Of a DNA stretch of 64,000 nt, positions 1-8,029 are shown piece by piece. Source of the stretch: Duganella sp. BJB480. Its GTDB lineage: Bacteria; Pseudomonadota; Gammaproteobacteria; Burkholderiales; Burkholderiaceae_D. The translations under genes were made by a program, and so were the position numbers. The first letter of the stretch is position 1, and every line of letters starts with the position of its first letter. The notes below the pieces were generated by a model. That model was given only the letters and a program-made list of their open reading frames with translations. It had not been told where the DNA came from and did no database searches. The DNA lies in the NCBI GenBank assembly GCA_003416985.1, contig QVIN01000002.1, forward strand, positions 186,001 to 250,000, written 5' to 3'.

Positions 1-1
1 G

Positions 2-394
2 GACCAGGCGATGAAGCGCACCGGCCGCTTCGCGCGGCAGCTGTTCGTCCCGCCGCCGGACGAGGAAGCGCGCCGCCACATCATCGACATCAAGCTGCGC
101 GACATCCCGGTCGAAGGCATCGACGTACCGGCGCTGGTGGCCGCCACGCCGCACTATTCGGGCGCCGACATCGATGGCCTGATCGACCTGGCCAAGGAAA
201 GCACGCTGCACGACATCCTGGCCGGCAATCCGGAGCGCCCCATCGGGCCGGCGGACATGGCGTATGCGCTGGACCTGATGCAGCCGTCGACCGTGGAATG
301 GCTCAAGACCGCGCGCAACCTGGTGCGCTATTCCGGCAGCGACGACAGCTATCGGGATGTGGAAAAATATCTGAAGAAGACCAAGTTTCTGTAG
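2..394 (+). CDS. AAA+ ATPase, C-terminal fragment (5' truncated by window)
   Basis: The open frame runs in from the left edge, so only the last 130 or so residues are present. The N-terminal part reads D-Q-A-M-K-R-T-G-R-F-A-R, which matches the second region of homology of classical AAA ATPases (D-x-A-[LM]-x-R-x-GRF) including arginine-finger positions. It is followed by the small helical lid with a SGADI motif. The extreme C-terminus is lysine-rich. Walker A and B lie outside the window, so the exact subfamily (protease-, CbbX- or Vps4-like) cannot be assigned. The role is inferred to be ATP-driven remodelling of a protein partner. No downstream partner is obvious, because the next gene is an unrelated exported RidA-like protein. 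Confidence 0.8.
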   Translation, partial: DQAMKRTGRFARQLFVPPPDEEARRHIIDIKLRDIPVEGIDVPALVAATPHYSGADIDGLIDLAKESTLHDILAGNPERPIGPADMAYALDLMQPSTVEWLKTARNLVRYSGSDDSYRDVEKYLKKTKFL

Positions 395-438
395 CAAGCG
401 CCGGCCGTTCGTCAATGCAGGCCATAAGGGAGATTGCC

Positions 439-879
439 ATGACACGTACACACCTGTCCAAGCTGGCCTGCATGCTGGCCTTGTGCGCCTCCGGCGCCGC
501 CTCGGGCATCGACTTCTACAACAAGGGCAACGAGCCGGGACGCCCGTTCTCGCTGGCGGTGCGAGCGGGCGACTATGTGTTCGTGTCCGGCCAGCTGGGC
601 ACCGGGCCGAATGGGCTGGTCAAGGGCTTCGAGGCCCAGTCGAAGCAGGCGATGGACAACATCGCCGTCATCCTCAAGGGCTTCAACCTGGGCATGGACG
701 ACGTGGTCAAGTGCACCATCATGATCGCGGACATGGCCAAGTGGGAGGACTTCAACAAGGTCTACGCCAGCTACTTCAAGCCCGCACGCCTGCCGGCGCG
801 CAGCGCGCTGGGCGCCAACGGCCTGGCGCTGGGTGGCGAGGTCGAAGTCGAATGCATGGCCTACGCGCCACGCCGCTAG
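439..879 (+). CDS. Exported RidA/YjgF-family protein
   Basis: A 146-residue protein with an N-terminal signal-like stretch (residues 5-22, hydrophobic from LACMLAL) followed by a complete RidA (YER057c/UK114) fold. RidA proteins hydrolyse reactive enamines/imines such as 2-aminoacrylate released by PLP enzymes. The active-site arginine (R121 in PARSALG) and the glutamate fifteen residues later (E136) are both present with the spacing of E. coli RidA R105/E120, so it may be catalytically competent. Canonical RidA is cytosolic; the leader predicts a periplasmic version. The ATG at 439 is preceded by AGGGAG; an in-frame upstream extension would run into the previous gene and lacks a leader. It lies about 45 bp behind the AAA gene and may be cotranscribed. 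Confidence 0.85.
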   Translation: MTRTHLSKLACMLALCASGAASGIDFYNKGNEPGRPFSLAVRAGDYVFVSGQLGTGPNGLVKGFEAQSKQAMDNIAVILKGFNLGMDDVVKCTIMIADMAKWEDFNKVYASYFKPARLPARSALGANGLALGGEVEVECMAYAPRR

Positions 880-951
880 CAGAAATTGATATAGCGCAGA
901 TACGCTTTTGCATTAGAATCGTCGTCTTTGCTTACCACCCTAGGGGATTCG

Positions 952-2325
952 ATGGCTGATGGGAAGAATGAACTCAAACGCGGCCTGAAGAGCCGGCATA
1001 TCCAGCTGATCGCGCTGGGCGGCGCCATCGGCACCGGCCTGTTCCTGGGTATCGCGCAGACCATCCAGATGGCCGGGCCGTCGGTGCTGCTCGGCTACGG
1101 CGTGGCCGGCCTGATCGCCTTCTTCATCATGCGCCAGTTGGGCGAGATGGTGGTCGACGAACCGGTCGCCGGTTCGTTCAGCTACTTCGCCGACAAATAC
1201 TGCGGCCACCTGGCGGGCTTCATGTCGGGCTGGAATTACTGGGTCTTGTACGTCCTGGTCAGCATGGCCGAGCTGTCGGCGGTGGGCATCTACGTTCAAT
1301 ACTGGTGGCCCGCGATTCCGACGTGGATGTCGGCGCTGGCCTTCTTCGTCGTCATCAACGCCATCAGCCTGGCCAACGTCAAGGCTTTTGGCGAGATGGA
1401 GTTCTGGTTCGCCATCATCAAGGTGGCGGCCATCGTCGGCATGATCGCGTTCGGCGCCTACCTGCTGATCTCCGGCGACGCCGGCCCGCAGGCCACCGTG
1501 TCCAACCTGTGGCGGCACGGCGGCTTCTTCCCGAACGGGATCGGCGGACTGGTGATGGCGATGGCCGTGATCATGTTCTCCTTCGGCGGCCTGGAACTGA
1601 TCGGCATCACCGCCGCCGAGGCGGACGATCCGTCGCGCACCATCCCCAAGGCCACCAACCAGGCCATCTACCGCATCCTGATTTTCTACATCGGCGCGCT
1701 GGGCATCCTGCTGTCGCTGTACCCATGGGAGAAGGTCGTCACCGGCGGCAGCCCGTTCGTGCTGATCTTCCATGCGCTGAACAGCAACCTGGTGGCCCAC
1801 GCGTTGAACGCCGTGGTGCTGACGGCCGCGCTGTCGGTGTACAACAGCGGCGTGTATTCCAACACCCGCATGCTGTACGGCCTGGCCAAGCAAGGCAACG
1901 CGCCGCGCCTGCTGCTGAAGGTGAACCAGCGCGGCGTGCCGCTGGCAGCGCTGGGCGTTTCGGCGCTGGCGACCGGCATCTGCGTGGTCGTCAACTACTT
2001 CATGCCGGGCAAGGCCTTCGGCTTCCTGATGGGCCTCGTGGTGTCGGCGCTGATCATCAACTGGGGCATGATCAGCTGGATCCACCTGCGCTTCCGCGCA
2101 CAGAAGAAGGCCGACGGCCAGGCCACCGCCTTCCGCAGCCTGGGCTACCCGCTGACCAACTACCTGTGCCTCGCCTTCCTGGCCGGCATCCTGGTGGTGA
2201 TGTACCTGACGCCGGACCTGCAGTTGTCGGTCTACCTGATCCCCGTGTGGCTGGCGGTACTGGGCGCGGGTTACTGGATACGCAAGAAAAACGCGGTGGC
2301 CGCGCCCCGTCAAGCCGAGTCCTAA
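952..2325 (+). CDS. aroP: AroP/PheP-type amino-acid permease (APC superfamily)
   Basis: A 457-residue polytopic inner-membrane protein with about 12 hydrophobic segments. The opening stretch LKRGLKSRHIQLIALGGAIG and the following GLFLGIAQTIQMAGPS segment are nearly those of E. coli AroP/PheP. The internal segments MFSFGGLELIGITAAEA and YNSGVYSNTRMLYGLA are also diagnostic of this amino-acid transporter (AAT) subfamily. It is predicted to import aromatic or related L-amino acids with protons; the exact substrate cannot be read from sequence. ATG 952 is preceded by AGGGG at 942-946; an in-frame TTG at 928 has no comparable site. It ends convergently, 27 bp from the class V aminotransferase. Confidence 0.9.
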   Translation: MADGKNELKRGLKSRHIQLIALGGAIGTGLFLGIAQTIQMAGPSVLLGYGVAGLIAFFIMRQLGEMVVDEPVAGSFSYFADKYCGHLAGFMSGWNYWVLYVLVSMAELSAVGIYVQYWWPAIPTWMSALAFFVVINAISLANVKAFGEMEFWFAIIKVAAIVGMIAFGAYLLISGDAGPQATVSNLWRHGGFFPNGIGGLVMAMAVIMFSFGGLELIGITAAEADDPSRTIPKATNQAIYRILIFYIGALGILLSLYPWEKVVTGGSPFVLIFHALNSNLVAHALNAVVLTAALSVYNSGVYSNTRMLYGLAKQGNAPRLLLKVNQRGVPLAALGVSALATGICVVVNYFMPGKAFGFLMGLVVSALIINWGMISWIHLRFRAQKKADGQATAFRSLGYPLTNYLCLAFLAGILVVMYLTPDLQLSVYLIPVWLAVLGAGYWIRKKNAVAAPRQAES

Positions 2326-2352
2326 GCAACGGTGCTGGGTTGCTGCGCCGGT

Positions 2353-3630
2353 TCAACTCCGGCTGAGCGCTTCGATGGCCTGCACCAGCCGGTCCAGCTG
2401 GATTGGACTGGTGAACAGCGCCGGCGTCACGCGCACGCAGCTGCCGCCCACGGGTCCATTGCGGGACACGGTGAAGATGCCGTGTTCGTCCATCAGCCGC
2501 CTGGCCAGGCGCTGGTTGTCTTCCTTGCCGGTCTTGCCGTCGAAGCGGAATGAGGTGCTGGCGCCGTACATGGCGGGATCGTCCGGCGTCAGTATCTGCA
2601 GGCCCTTGACGCCGCGTACACGCTCCACCCAGTAGCTGCGCAGGTATTTGAGCCGCGCCGATTTATTGGCCACGCCGATCTGCTCGTGGAAGCGGAACGC
2701 CGCCGGCACAGTCATGGTGTTGGCGGAATTAACCGTGCCCGAATGGACGCGGGAACGGATGTCGGTGGCCGCATAGTCCTGGTCCGACATGTGCACCGCG
2801 ATGTCCGGCAGCCGCGCCTTGCGGATGTACATGAAGCCCACGCCCAGCGGCGCCCCCAGCCACTTGTGCAGATTGAAGCCGATGAAGTCCGCCTTCAGGT
2901 CCGCCACCATGAAATCGGTCTGGCCCCATGACTGCGCCGCGTCGGCGATGACGTCGATGCCGCGCTGGCGCGCCATGTCCACCAGCTCGGCGACCGGCAG
3001 CACCAGCCCGGTGCGATGGCTGATGTGGGTCAGCAGCAGCAGGCGTGTGCGCGGGTGGCGCCGCATCGCCTCCGCGTAGGCGTCCAGGATGGCCTGGCGA
3101 CTGGGCGGTTCGGGGATGCGTACCACGGCGGTCTGCGCGCCGCGCCGCAGCGCCAGCTCGTTCATCGCATATTGGGTGGCGTCGTAATCCAGGTCGGCGT
3201 ACATGACCGTGTCGCCGGCCTTCACGTGCTTGTAGTTGACGATCAGGTTTTGCAGCGATTCGGTGGCGCCGCGCGTGATGGCGATCTCCGACACGTCGGC
3301 GCCGACCGCCGCCGCGATCCGCGCCCGTATCGCATCCATGCCCGCGCCGTCGAACTGCTGGCGCAGGAAGCGCGAGGTGTTCGCGTTCAGGTAGTCGATA
3401 TTGCGCTTGTAGTCCTCGGCCACCGGGCGCGCCATCATGCCGAAGTAGCCCTGCTCCAGATTGATGAAATCCGGCGCCGGATCATATTGCGCGGCCACCT
3501 TGGCCCAGTAGGCTTCGTTGCGGGGCTGGGCCTCGGTGCTGGGCGGCAGCTCGGCCAGCGCCGGCTGCGAGATGAGCGAACCGCCGGCAACGCCGGCGGC
3601 TGCATGGAAGAAATTGCGGCGTGTGAGCAT
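2353..3630 (-). CDS. Tat-exported class V aminotransferase (isopenicillin-N-epimerase-like)
   Basis: A 425-residue fold-type I PLP enzyme. It starts with a twin-arginine leader (T-R-R-N-F-F then a hydrophobic, Ala/Gly-rich stretch ending near ALA), so it should be exported folded with cofactor. PLP-binding landmarks are the early GATESLQNL phosphate/cofactor loop, the Asp in IDVIADAAQSWG, and the Schiff-base lysine K256 in NLHKWLGAP. The family includes isopenicillin N epimerase, cysteine desulfurase-like and kynureninase-like proteins; substrate is unknown. ATG 3630 has AGGAG six bases upstream. It is the last gene of a minus-strand group with a Tat-exported deacetylase and an SDR. A periplasmic role on an amino acid or peptide is inferred. 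Confidence 0.88.
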   Translation of the reverse strand: MLTRRNFFHAAAGVAGGSLISQPALAELPPSTEAQPRNEAYWAKVAAQYDPAPDFINLEQGYFGMMARPVAEDYKRNIDYLNANTSRFLRQQFDGAGMDAIRARIAAAVGADVSEIAITRGATESLQNLIVNYKHVKAGDTVMYADLDYDATQYAMNELALRRGAQTAVVRIPEPPSRQAILDAYAEAMRRHPRTRLLLLTHISHRTGLVLPVAELVDMARQRGIDVIADAAQSWGQTDFMVADLKADFIGFNLHKWLGAPLGVGFMYIRKARLPDIAVHMSDQDYAATDIRSRVHSGTVNSANTMTVPAAFRFHEQIGVANKSARLKYLRSYWVERVRGVKGLQILTPDDPAMYGASTSFRFDGKTGKEDNQRLARRLMDEHGIFTVSRNGPVGGSCVRVTPALFTSPIQLDRLVQAIEALSRS

Positions 3631-3685
3631 GCGTACTCCTGTCGGCCTGTGGAAGCGTCCAATATAGCACCGACAGGAGCGTTCT

Positions 3686-4684
3686 TCAGATGGTTTCGCT
3701 CTCGCGCACCGTCAGCGGACTGGCCAGCGCAAAGCGGGCGATATCGTCCTTGCGCATGAAGGCCACGCCTGGCTTGCTGCGCACGTAGGTCAGGAACTCG
3801 TCCCATATCCGCACCATCTGCGGCGTGCCGCTGATGCGGTCGTGCGCGCTGATCGACATCATGCGGCGGCGCGTTCCGGCTTCCTCGTAGAGCTGGTCGA
3901 ACTCGCCCTTGATCTGCGCCAGGAAGGCCTGCGGCGAATAATTGCGGCCTTCGATCAGCAGGATATCGTTGTTCCGCAGCGTGTACGGCACGACGACGAA
4001 ATCCTTGCCGTTCACCTGTTCGATAAACGGCTCGTCGCGGCTGACATCATCGATATGGTAGATGAAGCCCAGCTCCTGCAGCAGCGACAAGGTGTTCGGC
4101 CCCCGGCGCAGCCAGTTGCAGTTGTAGCCGATCGTTGTTTCGCCGGTCTCCTGCCGCACCATGTCGCGGCCGGCGACCAGGAAGGCCTTTTCATCCTTGC
4201 GGCTCATCGCGTATTGCGAGCTCCAGCGCGGTCCGTGGCCCGACGCCTCATGCCCGCGCTTGACGATCTCCTTCGCCAGCGCCGGATGGTGGCGCACCGC
4301 CTCGCCGATCATGTGTGACGTGACCTTGACGCCATGCTTGTCCCACAGGTCCAGCATGCGCGGCACGCCTTCGCGATAGCCGTAGGCGAACCAGGTATTG
4401 GCCGCCGCATCCGACGGCACGCTGGCCGGGAAGTCGACCTTGGGGAAGGGACTATCGGCGCCCTTGGGCGGCTGGCCTCCCGCTTCGAACTGCATGGAGA
4501 TCGAGATCACCAGTCGCGCACCATTCGGCCAGAAGCCTGCGGAGTCGAGAGCCGCGGCCGTCGCCGGTGCAGAAGTCTGTGCCTGGACGCCTTGCGTCAG
4601 GCCGGCGGCCAGCAAGGCCGCGCCACCGGCGGCCTGGGTCAGGAATTGGCGGCGTTGAGGCGCCGCGGTCGGGGTTTTCTTCAA
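3686..4684 (-). CDS. Tat-exported polysaccharide deacetylase / PuuE-like protein
   Basis: A 332-residue protein with a twin-arginine leader (Q-R-R-Q-F-L, hydrophobic core to about residue 35, AQA-type cleavage). The mature part is a NodB-homology/polysaccharide deacetylase domain closest in style to PuuE/allantoinase-type members: E67 in the first strand, GHEASGHG with H145 and H150 as metal-ligand candidates, and the late ISAHDRI segment. Members hydrolyse C-N bonds of N-acetyl sugars, or of cyclic amides for the PuuE branch; the substrate is not determinable. The start is TTG at 4684, supported by AAGGAG seven bases upstream and by correct placement of the Tat motif. It lies 11 bp after the SDR and about 55 bp before the aminotransferase gene, so an operon is likely. 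Confidence 0.85.
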   Translation of the reverse strand: MKKTPTAAPQRRQFLTQAAGGAALLAAGLTQGVQAQTSAPATAAALDSAGFWPNGARLVISISMQFEAGGQPPKGADSPFPKVDFPASVPSDAAANTWFAYGYREGVPRMLDLWDKHGVKVTSHMIGEAVRHHPALAKEIVKRGHEASGHGPRWSSQYAMSRKDEKAFLVAGRDMVRQETGETTIGYNCNWLRRGPNTLSLLQELGFIYHIDDVSRDEPFIEQVNGKDFVVVPYTLRNNDILLIEGRNYSPQAFLAQIKGEFDQLYEEAGTRRRMMSISAHDRISGTPQMVRIWDEFLTYVRSKPGVAFMRKDDIARFALASPLTVRESETI

Positions 4685-4695
4685 TTTGAATCTCC

Positions 4696-5391
4696 TTATA
4701 ACAAACCGCCGCCGTCGACATCGACGACCGCTCCGGTCATAAAACCGTTTTGCATCAGCATCATGTAAGCCTGGGCCAGGTCATCGACCTGCCCAACCCG
4801 CCCAACCGGCAGGCCGGCGCCCGCGCGTTCCGCCATCGCCTTGCGCTCGGCCTCGGACATCGGCCCCCACATGCCGGTTTCCACCATCCCCGGACTAACC
4901 ACATTGACGCGCACCGGCGCCAGCTCCTTCGCCAGCGTCTTGCCGATGGACTCGACGGCGGCGTTCATGCTCGCCTTGACCACGGCGCCCGGCACCGCCT
5001 TGCGCGCCAGCAGGCCGGAAGTCAGCACGATGGAACCGCCGGAACGAATCAGGCGCGCACCGTGGCGCGCCACCCGCAGCTGCCCAAAGACCTTGACGTT
5101 GAAGGCCGCCTGCGCGTCCTCCACATTCAGGTCCGACAGGCGGCTGGACGCGATCACCGGACCGACTGTCGACACCAGATGATCGAAAGCGCCGATATCG
5201 GCAAAGAAGCGCTGCACCGCCACCTCGTCTTCCACGTCCAGCTGCCGCGCTTCGACACCGGACGGCAAGTCCGACGCCACGGCACGACGGCCCGCCGCGA
5301 TCACGCGCGCGCCGGCCGCAGCAGCCTGCCGCGCCACCGCCAGCCCGATGCCGGACAAGCCCCCTACCACAACCACTGTCTGATCTTTCAT
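4696..5391 (-). CDS. Atypical short-chain dehydrogenase/reductase lacking the catalytic Tyr
   Basis: A 231-residue Rossmann protein. The N-terminal nucleotide-binding motif reads GGLSGIGLAVA, and the C-terminal half carries the SDR signature LAPVRVNVVSPGMVETGMW. The usual YxxxK is not there: the equivalent stretch is PGAVVKAS, with a lysine but glycine where the tyrosine should be. A recognised branch of SDRs shares this alteration along with the LAPVRVN-VSPG motif, so the enzyme may be divergent in mechanism, or a binding protein, rather than dead. ATG 5391 has GGGAG seven bases upstream. It is the first gene of the minus-strand group with the deacetylase and aminotransferase, divergent from the pair at 5532-8029. 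Confidence 0.85.
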   Translation of the reverse strand: MKDQTVVVVGGLSGIGLAVARQAAAAGARVIAAGRRAVASDLPSGVEARQLDVEDEVAVQRFFADIGAFDHLVSTVGPVIASSRLSDLNVEDAQAAFNVKVFGQLRVARHGARLIRSGGSIVLTSGLLARKAVPGAVVKASMNAAVESIGKTLAKELAPVRVNVVSPGMVETGMWGPMSEAERKAMAERAGAGLPVGRVGQVDDLAQAYMMLMQNGFMTGAVVDVDGGGLL

Positions 5392-5531
5392 GCTTGACTC
5401 CCAAGGAATATGCGAACCATTCCATTCTCCCGCTGAAGGAGGCGCCTGATAATTGGCCCGGACCTTGAATGACCTTCAACGCAGAATTGAAGATGCGCCG
5501 CGATCACCGGCCCTACGCTAAAATGACGCGC

Positions 5532-6728
5532 ATGAAATCACCCAACAACACCTCGCTGTATTGCTATCCGTGGGATGTCGCGGACGTGGACCGTTTTGTG
5601 GACCAGGCCCGCGCATTGGGCATGAACGGCGCAACGCTGGCCGTGAGCTACCACGCCGGCAAATTCCTGCGGCCGCACGCGGCCAGCGGCCCGCGTGTCG
5701 TCTTCCCAGAGGACGGCGTGGTCTACTTCGAACCCGATCTGGCGCGCTACGGCGAGATCAAGCCGCAAGCCCATTCCGATCCGGCGCTGCGCGAGGTGTT
5801 GTCCAAACTGGTCGCCAACGGCGGCGTCGCGGTGCACGCCTGGACCGTCCTGCTGCACAACAGCCGCCTCGGCGCGGCGCACCCCGAATACACAGCCCGC
5901 AATGCCCACGGCGACGGCTACCTGTACAGCCTTTGCCCGATGCGGCAAGCGGTGTTCGACTACGCCGTCGCGCTGAGCGCCGACGTGGCCGCGCGCGGCG
6001 TCGCCAGCGTGGTGATCGAAACGCCTGGCTGGCTGCCCTACGCCCACGGCTACCACCACGAATTCGCCCAGGTGCGCGGCAACCTCTGGCTCGATTCCAT
6101 GCTTGGCCTGTGCTTCTGCGACGCCTGCATGGCCGCAGGCAAGGCGGCGGACATCGACATGGACGGCCTGCGCGACCGCATCCGCCAAAACATCGACAGC
6201 TATCTCGACGCCCCCGTCGACGCCACGCCCAGCCAGGCCGCCGCGTGGCTGGCCGCCGATCTGCTGGAGGATGGGGACCTGGCCGCGCTGAACCGCCTGC
6301 GGCAGCGGCGAGTGACGCAGCTCGTCGCCGCCATCCGCGCCGCCATACCGGCGCAGGTGCAGCTGGCCGTGGTGGCAACCGTGCAGCGGCCGACCGCGCA
6401 AAGCTGGCTCGAAGGCACCAACCTGCGCGCGCTGGCCGGCGTGGCCGACTGGCTGGAGATTCCGTTCTACGAAGCCGATGCCGCCGCCGTCCGCAGCGAC
6501 GCCTGGGATTGCATCCGCCGCATCGGCACGCCGGACCGCATACGCGCCATCCTGCGCCCCGGGCCACCGGACCTGGCCGACGGCGCGCAACTGCCGGCGG
6601 CGCTGGAAGGCTTGCGGGACATGGGCATACGTCACGTCGGCTTCTACAACTACGGCATGCTGCGCCGCGACCGCCTGCGGGCGCTGGGCGCCGCCATCCG
6701 ATCTTTCGAACCAAGGAGCCACACTTGA
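5532..6728 (+). CDS. Conserved protein, probable TIM-barrel/glycoside-hydrolase-like fold
   Basis: A 398-residue cytoplasmic protein with no leader. Alternating strand/helix segments (ALGMNGATLAVSYHAGKF, GVAVHAWTVLLHN, GVASVVIETPGW, VADWLEIPFYEA, GIRHVGFYNYGM) look like a (beta/alpha)8 barrel of the type in putative glycosidase-like or DUF4434-like proteins. A CFCDAC motif in the middle could bind a metal. I cannot name the reaction. The start is uncertain: ATGs at 5469, 5523 and 5532 are all in frame and none has a strong ribosome-binding site; 5532 is chosen because recognisable sequence begins just after it. Its stop overlaps the start of the downstream PLP enzyme, so the two are translationally coupled and probably act in the same pathway. 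Confidence 0.65.
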   Translation: MKSPNNTSLYCYPWDVADVDRFVDQARALGMNGATLAVSYHAGKFLRPHAASGPRVVFPEDGVVYFEPDLARYGEIKPQAHSDPALREVLSKLVANGGVAVHAWTVLLHNSRLGAAHPEYTARNAHGDGYLYSLCPMRQAVFDYAVALSADVAARGVASVVIETPGWLPYAHGYHHEFAQVRGNLWLDSMLGLCFCDACMAAGKAADIDMDGLRDRIRQNIDSYLDAPVDATPSQAAAWLAADLLEDGDLAALNRLRQRRVTQLVAAIRAAIPAQVQLAVVATVQRPTAQSWLEGTNLRALAGVADWLEIPFYEADAAAVRSDAWDCIRRIGTPDRIRAILRPGPPDLADGAQLPAALEGLRDMGIRHVGFYNYGMLRRDRLRALGAAIRSFEPRSHT

Positions 6729-8029
6729 CACGCACCGCCGCCATGCTGGAATTGGAAAATCAACTGCTGCAACCCGGCGTCAAGGGTCTGCCGATCACCA
6801 AACCGCTGCGCCAGGGCGACATCGGCGCCCGCCAATGGAATGTGCTGAATGCCGACACCAGCTTTCCCGTCGCGCTGCTGAAGGCTTCCTCGCTGGAGCA
6901 CAACCTGCGCTGGATGCGCGGCTTCTGCGACCAGTACGGCGTGCAGCTGGCCCCGCACGGCAAGACCACCATGAGCCCCCAGCTGTTCGACGCGCAGTTG
7001 GCGAACGGCGCCTGGGGCATGACGCTGGCGACGGCGTCCCAGGCGCAGATCGCCTACCGCTACGGCGTGCGCCGCGTCCTGCTGGCGAACCAGCTGGTGG
7101 CGCCGGCCGACATCCAGGCCATGCTGACGCTGATGCGAGACGATCCTTCATTCGAATTCTTCGCCCTGGTCGATTCCAGCGCCGGGGTTGCGCGCCTGTC
7201 GCAGGCGGCGCAGCAAGCGGGCATGACGCGAAGCTTGCCGCTGCTGGTGGAATTGGGCCTGGCAGGCAAGCGCGCCGGCTGCCGCAGCATGGAAGACGCC
7301 CTTGCGCTGGCACGCGAAATAGCTGCCGCGCCGGGGCTGGAGCTGGCCGGCATCGAGGGCTACGAGGGCCTGCTGGTCGGCCCGGACCGCAACAAGGACC
7401 ACGAAGACGTCCGCCAGTTCGTCACCCAACTCTCCGATCTCCTACGCCAGGCCGACGCCGCGCAGTTGTTCAAGCGCGGTGAAATCCTGCTGTCGGCTGG
7501 CGGTTCCGCGTACTTCGACTTCGTCGCCAGCGGTTTCGCGCAGGTGAAGGATCTGTCGCGCCCCGTGCTGCCGGTGCTGCGCAGCGGCTGCTACCTGACC
7601 AACGACCATGGTTTCTACCACGGTCTGATCGAACAGCTGAACGCACGCGAAGGCCTGGCGCCAGGCCAGGGCCTGCGGCCCGCTCTGGAAGTGTGGAGCG
7701 TGGTGTTGTCCCGCCCGGAGCCGACGCTGGCGATACTCGGCATGGGCAAGCGCGACGCCTCCTACGACATGGAGCTTCCGCGCGCGCTGGTCTCGCACCG
7801 TCCCGGCGCCGGCACGCCCTCCGCGCTGCCGGACGGATGCCGCATCGAGAAGATGAACGACCAGCACGCGTACCTGCGCCTGCCGGCGGACCACGCCAAC
7901 GCGCTGGAGGTGGGCGACCTGATAGGCTGCGGCATCTCGCATCCCTGCACCACGTTCGACAAATGGCCGCTGATGCTGGTGGTGGACGACGACTACCGCG
8001 TACAGCGCGCCGTCAACACCTTCTTCTAG
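6725..8029 (+). CDS. D-serine dehydratase / D-threonine aldolase-like PLP enzyme (amino-acid deaminase)
   Basis: A 434-residue fold-type III PLP protein of the alanine-racemase N-terminal superfamily. The cofactor lysine is K80 in APHGKTTMSP. The C-terminal domain carries the H-x-C metal pair (H406 and C408 in GISHPCTTF) typical of eukaryotic-type D-serine dehydratase (DSD1) and bacterial low-specificity D-threonine aldolases. It is expected to deaminate or cleave D-hydroxy amino acids; which substrate is unknown. The start is TTG 6725, six bases after AAGGAG (6713-6718), overlapping the TGA of the upstream gene as TTGA. An ATG at 6743 is in frame but too far from the ribosome-binding site. 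Confidence 0.87.
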   Translation: MTRTAAMLELENQLLQPGVKGLPITKPLRQGDIGARQWNVLNADTSFPVALLKASSLEHNLRWMRGFCDQYGVQLAPHGKTTMSPQLFDAQLANGAWGMTLATASQAQIAYRYGVRRVLLANQLVAPADIQAMLTLMRDDPSFEFFALVDSSAGVARLSQAAQQAGMTRSLPLLVELGLAGKRAGCRSMEDALALAREIAAAPGLELAGIEGYEGLLVGPDRNKDHEDVRQFVTQLSDLLRQADAAQLFKRGEILLSAGGSAYFDFVASGFAQVKDLSRPVLPVLRSGCYLTNDHGFYHGLIEQLNAREGLAPGQGLRPALEVWSVVLSRPEPTLAILGMGKRDASYDMELPRALVSHRPGAGTPSALPDGCRIEKMNDQHAYLRLPADHANALEVGDLIGCGISHPCTTFDKWPLMLVVDDDYRVQRAVNTFF

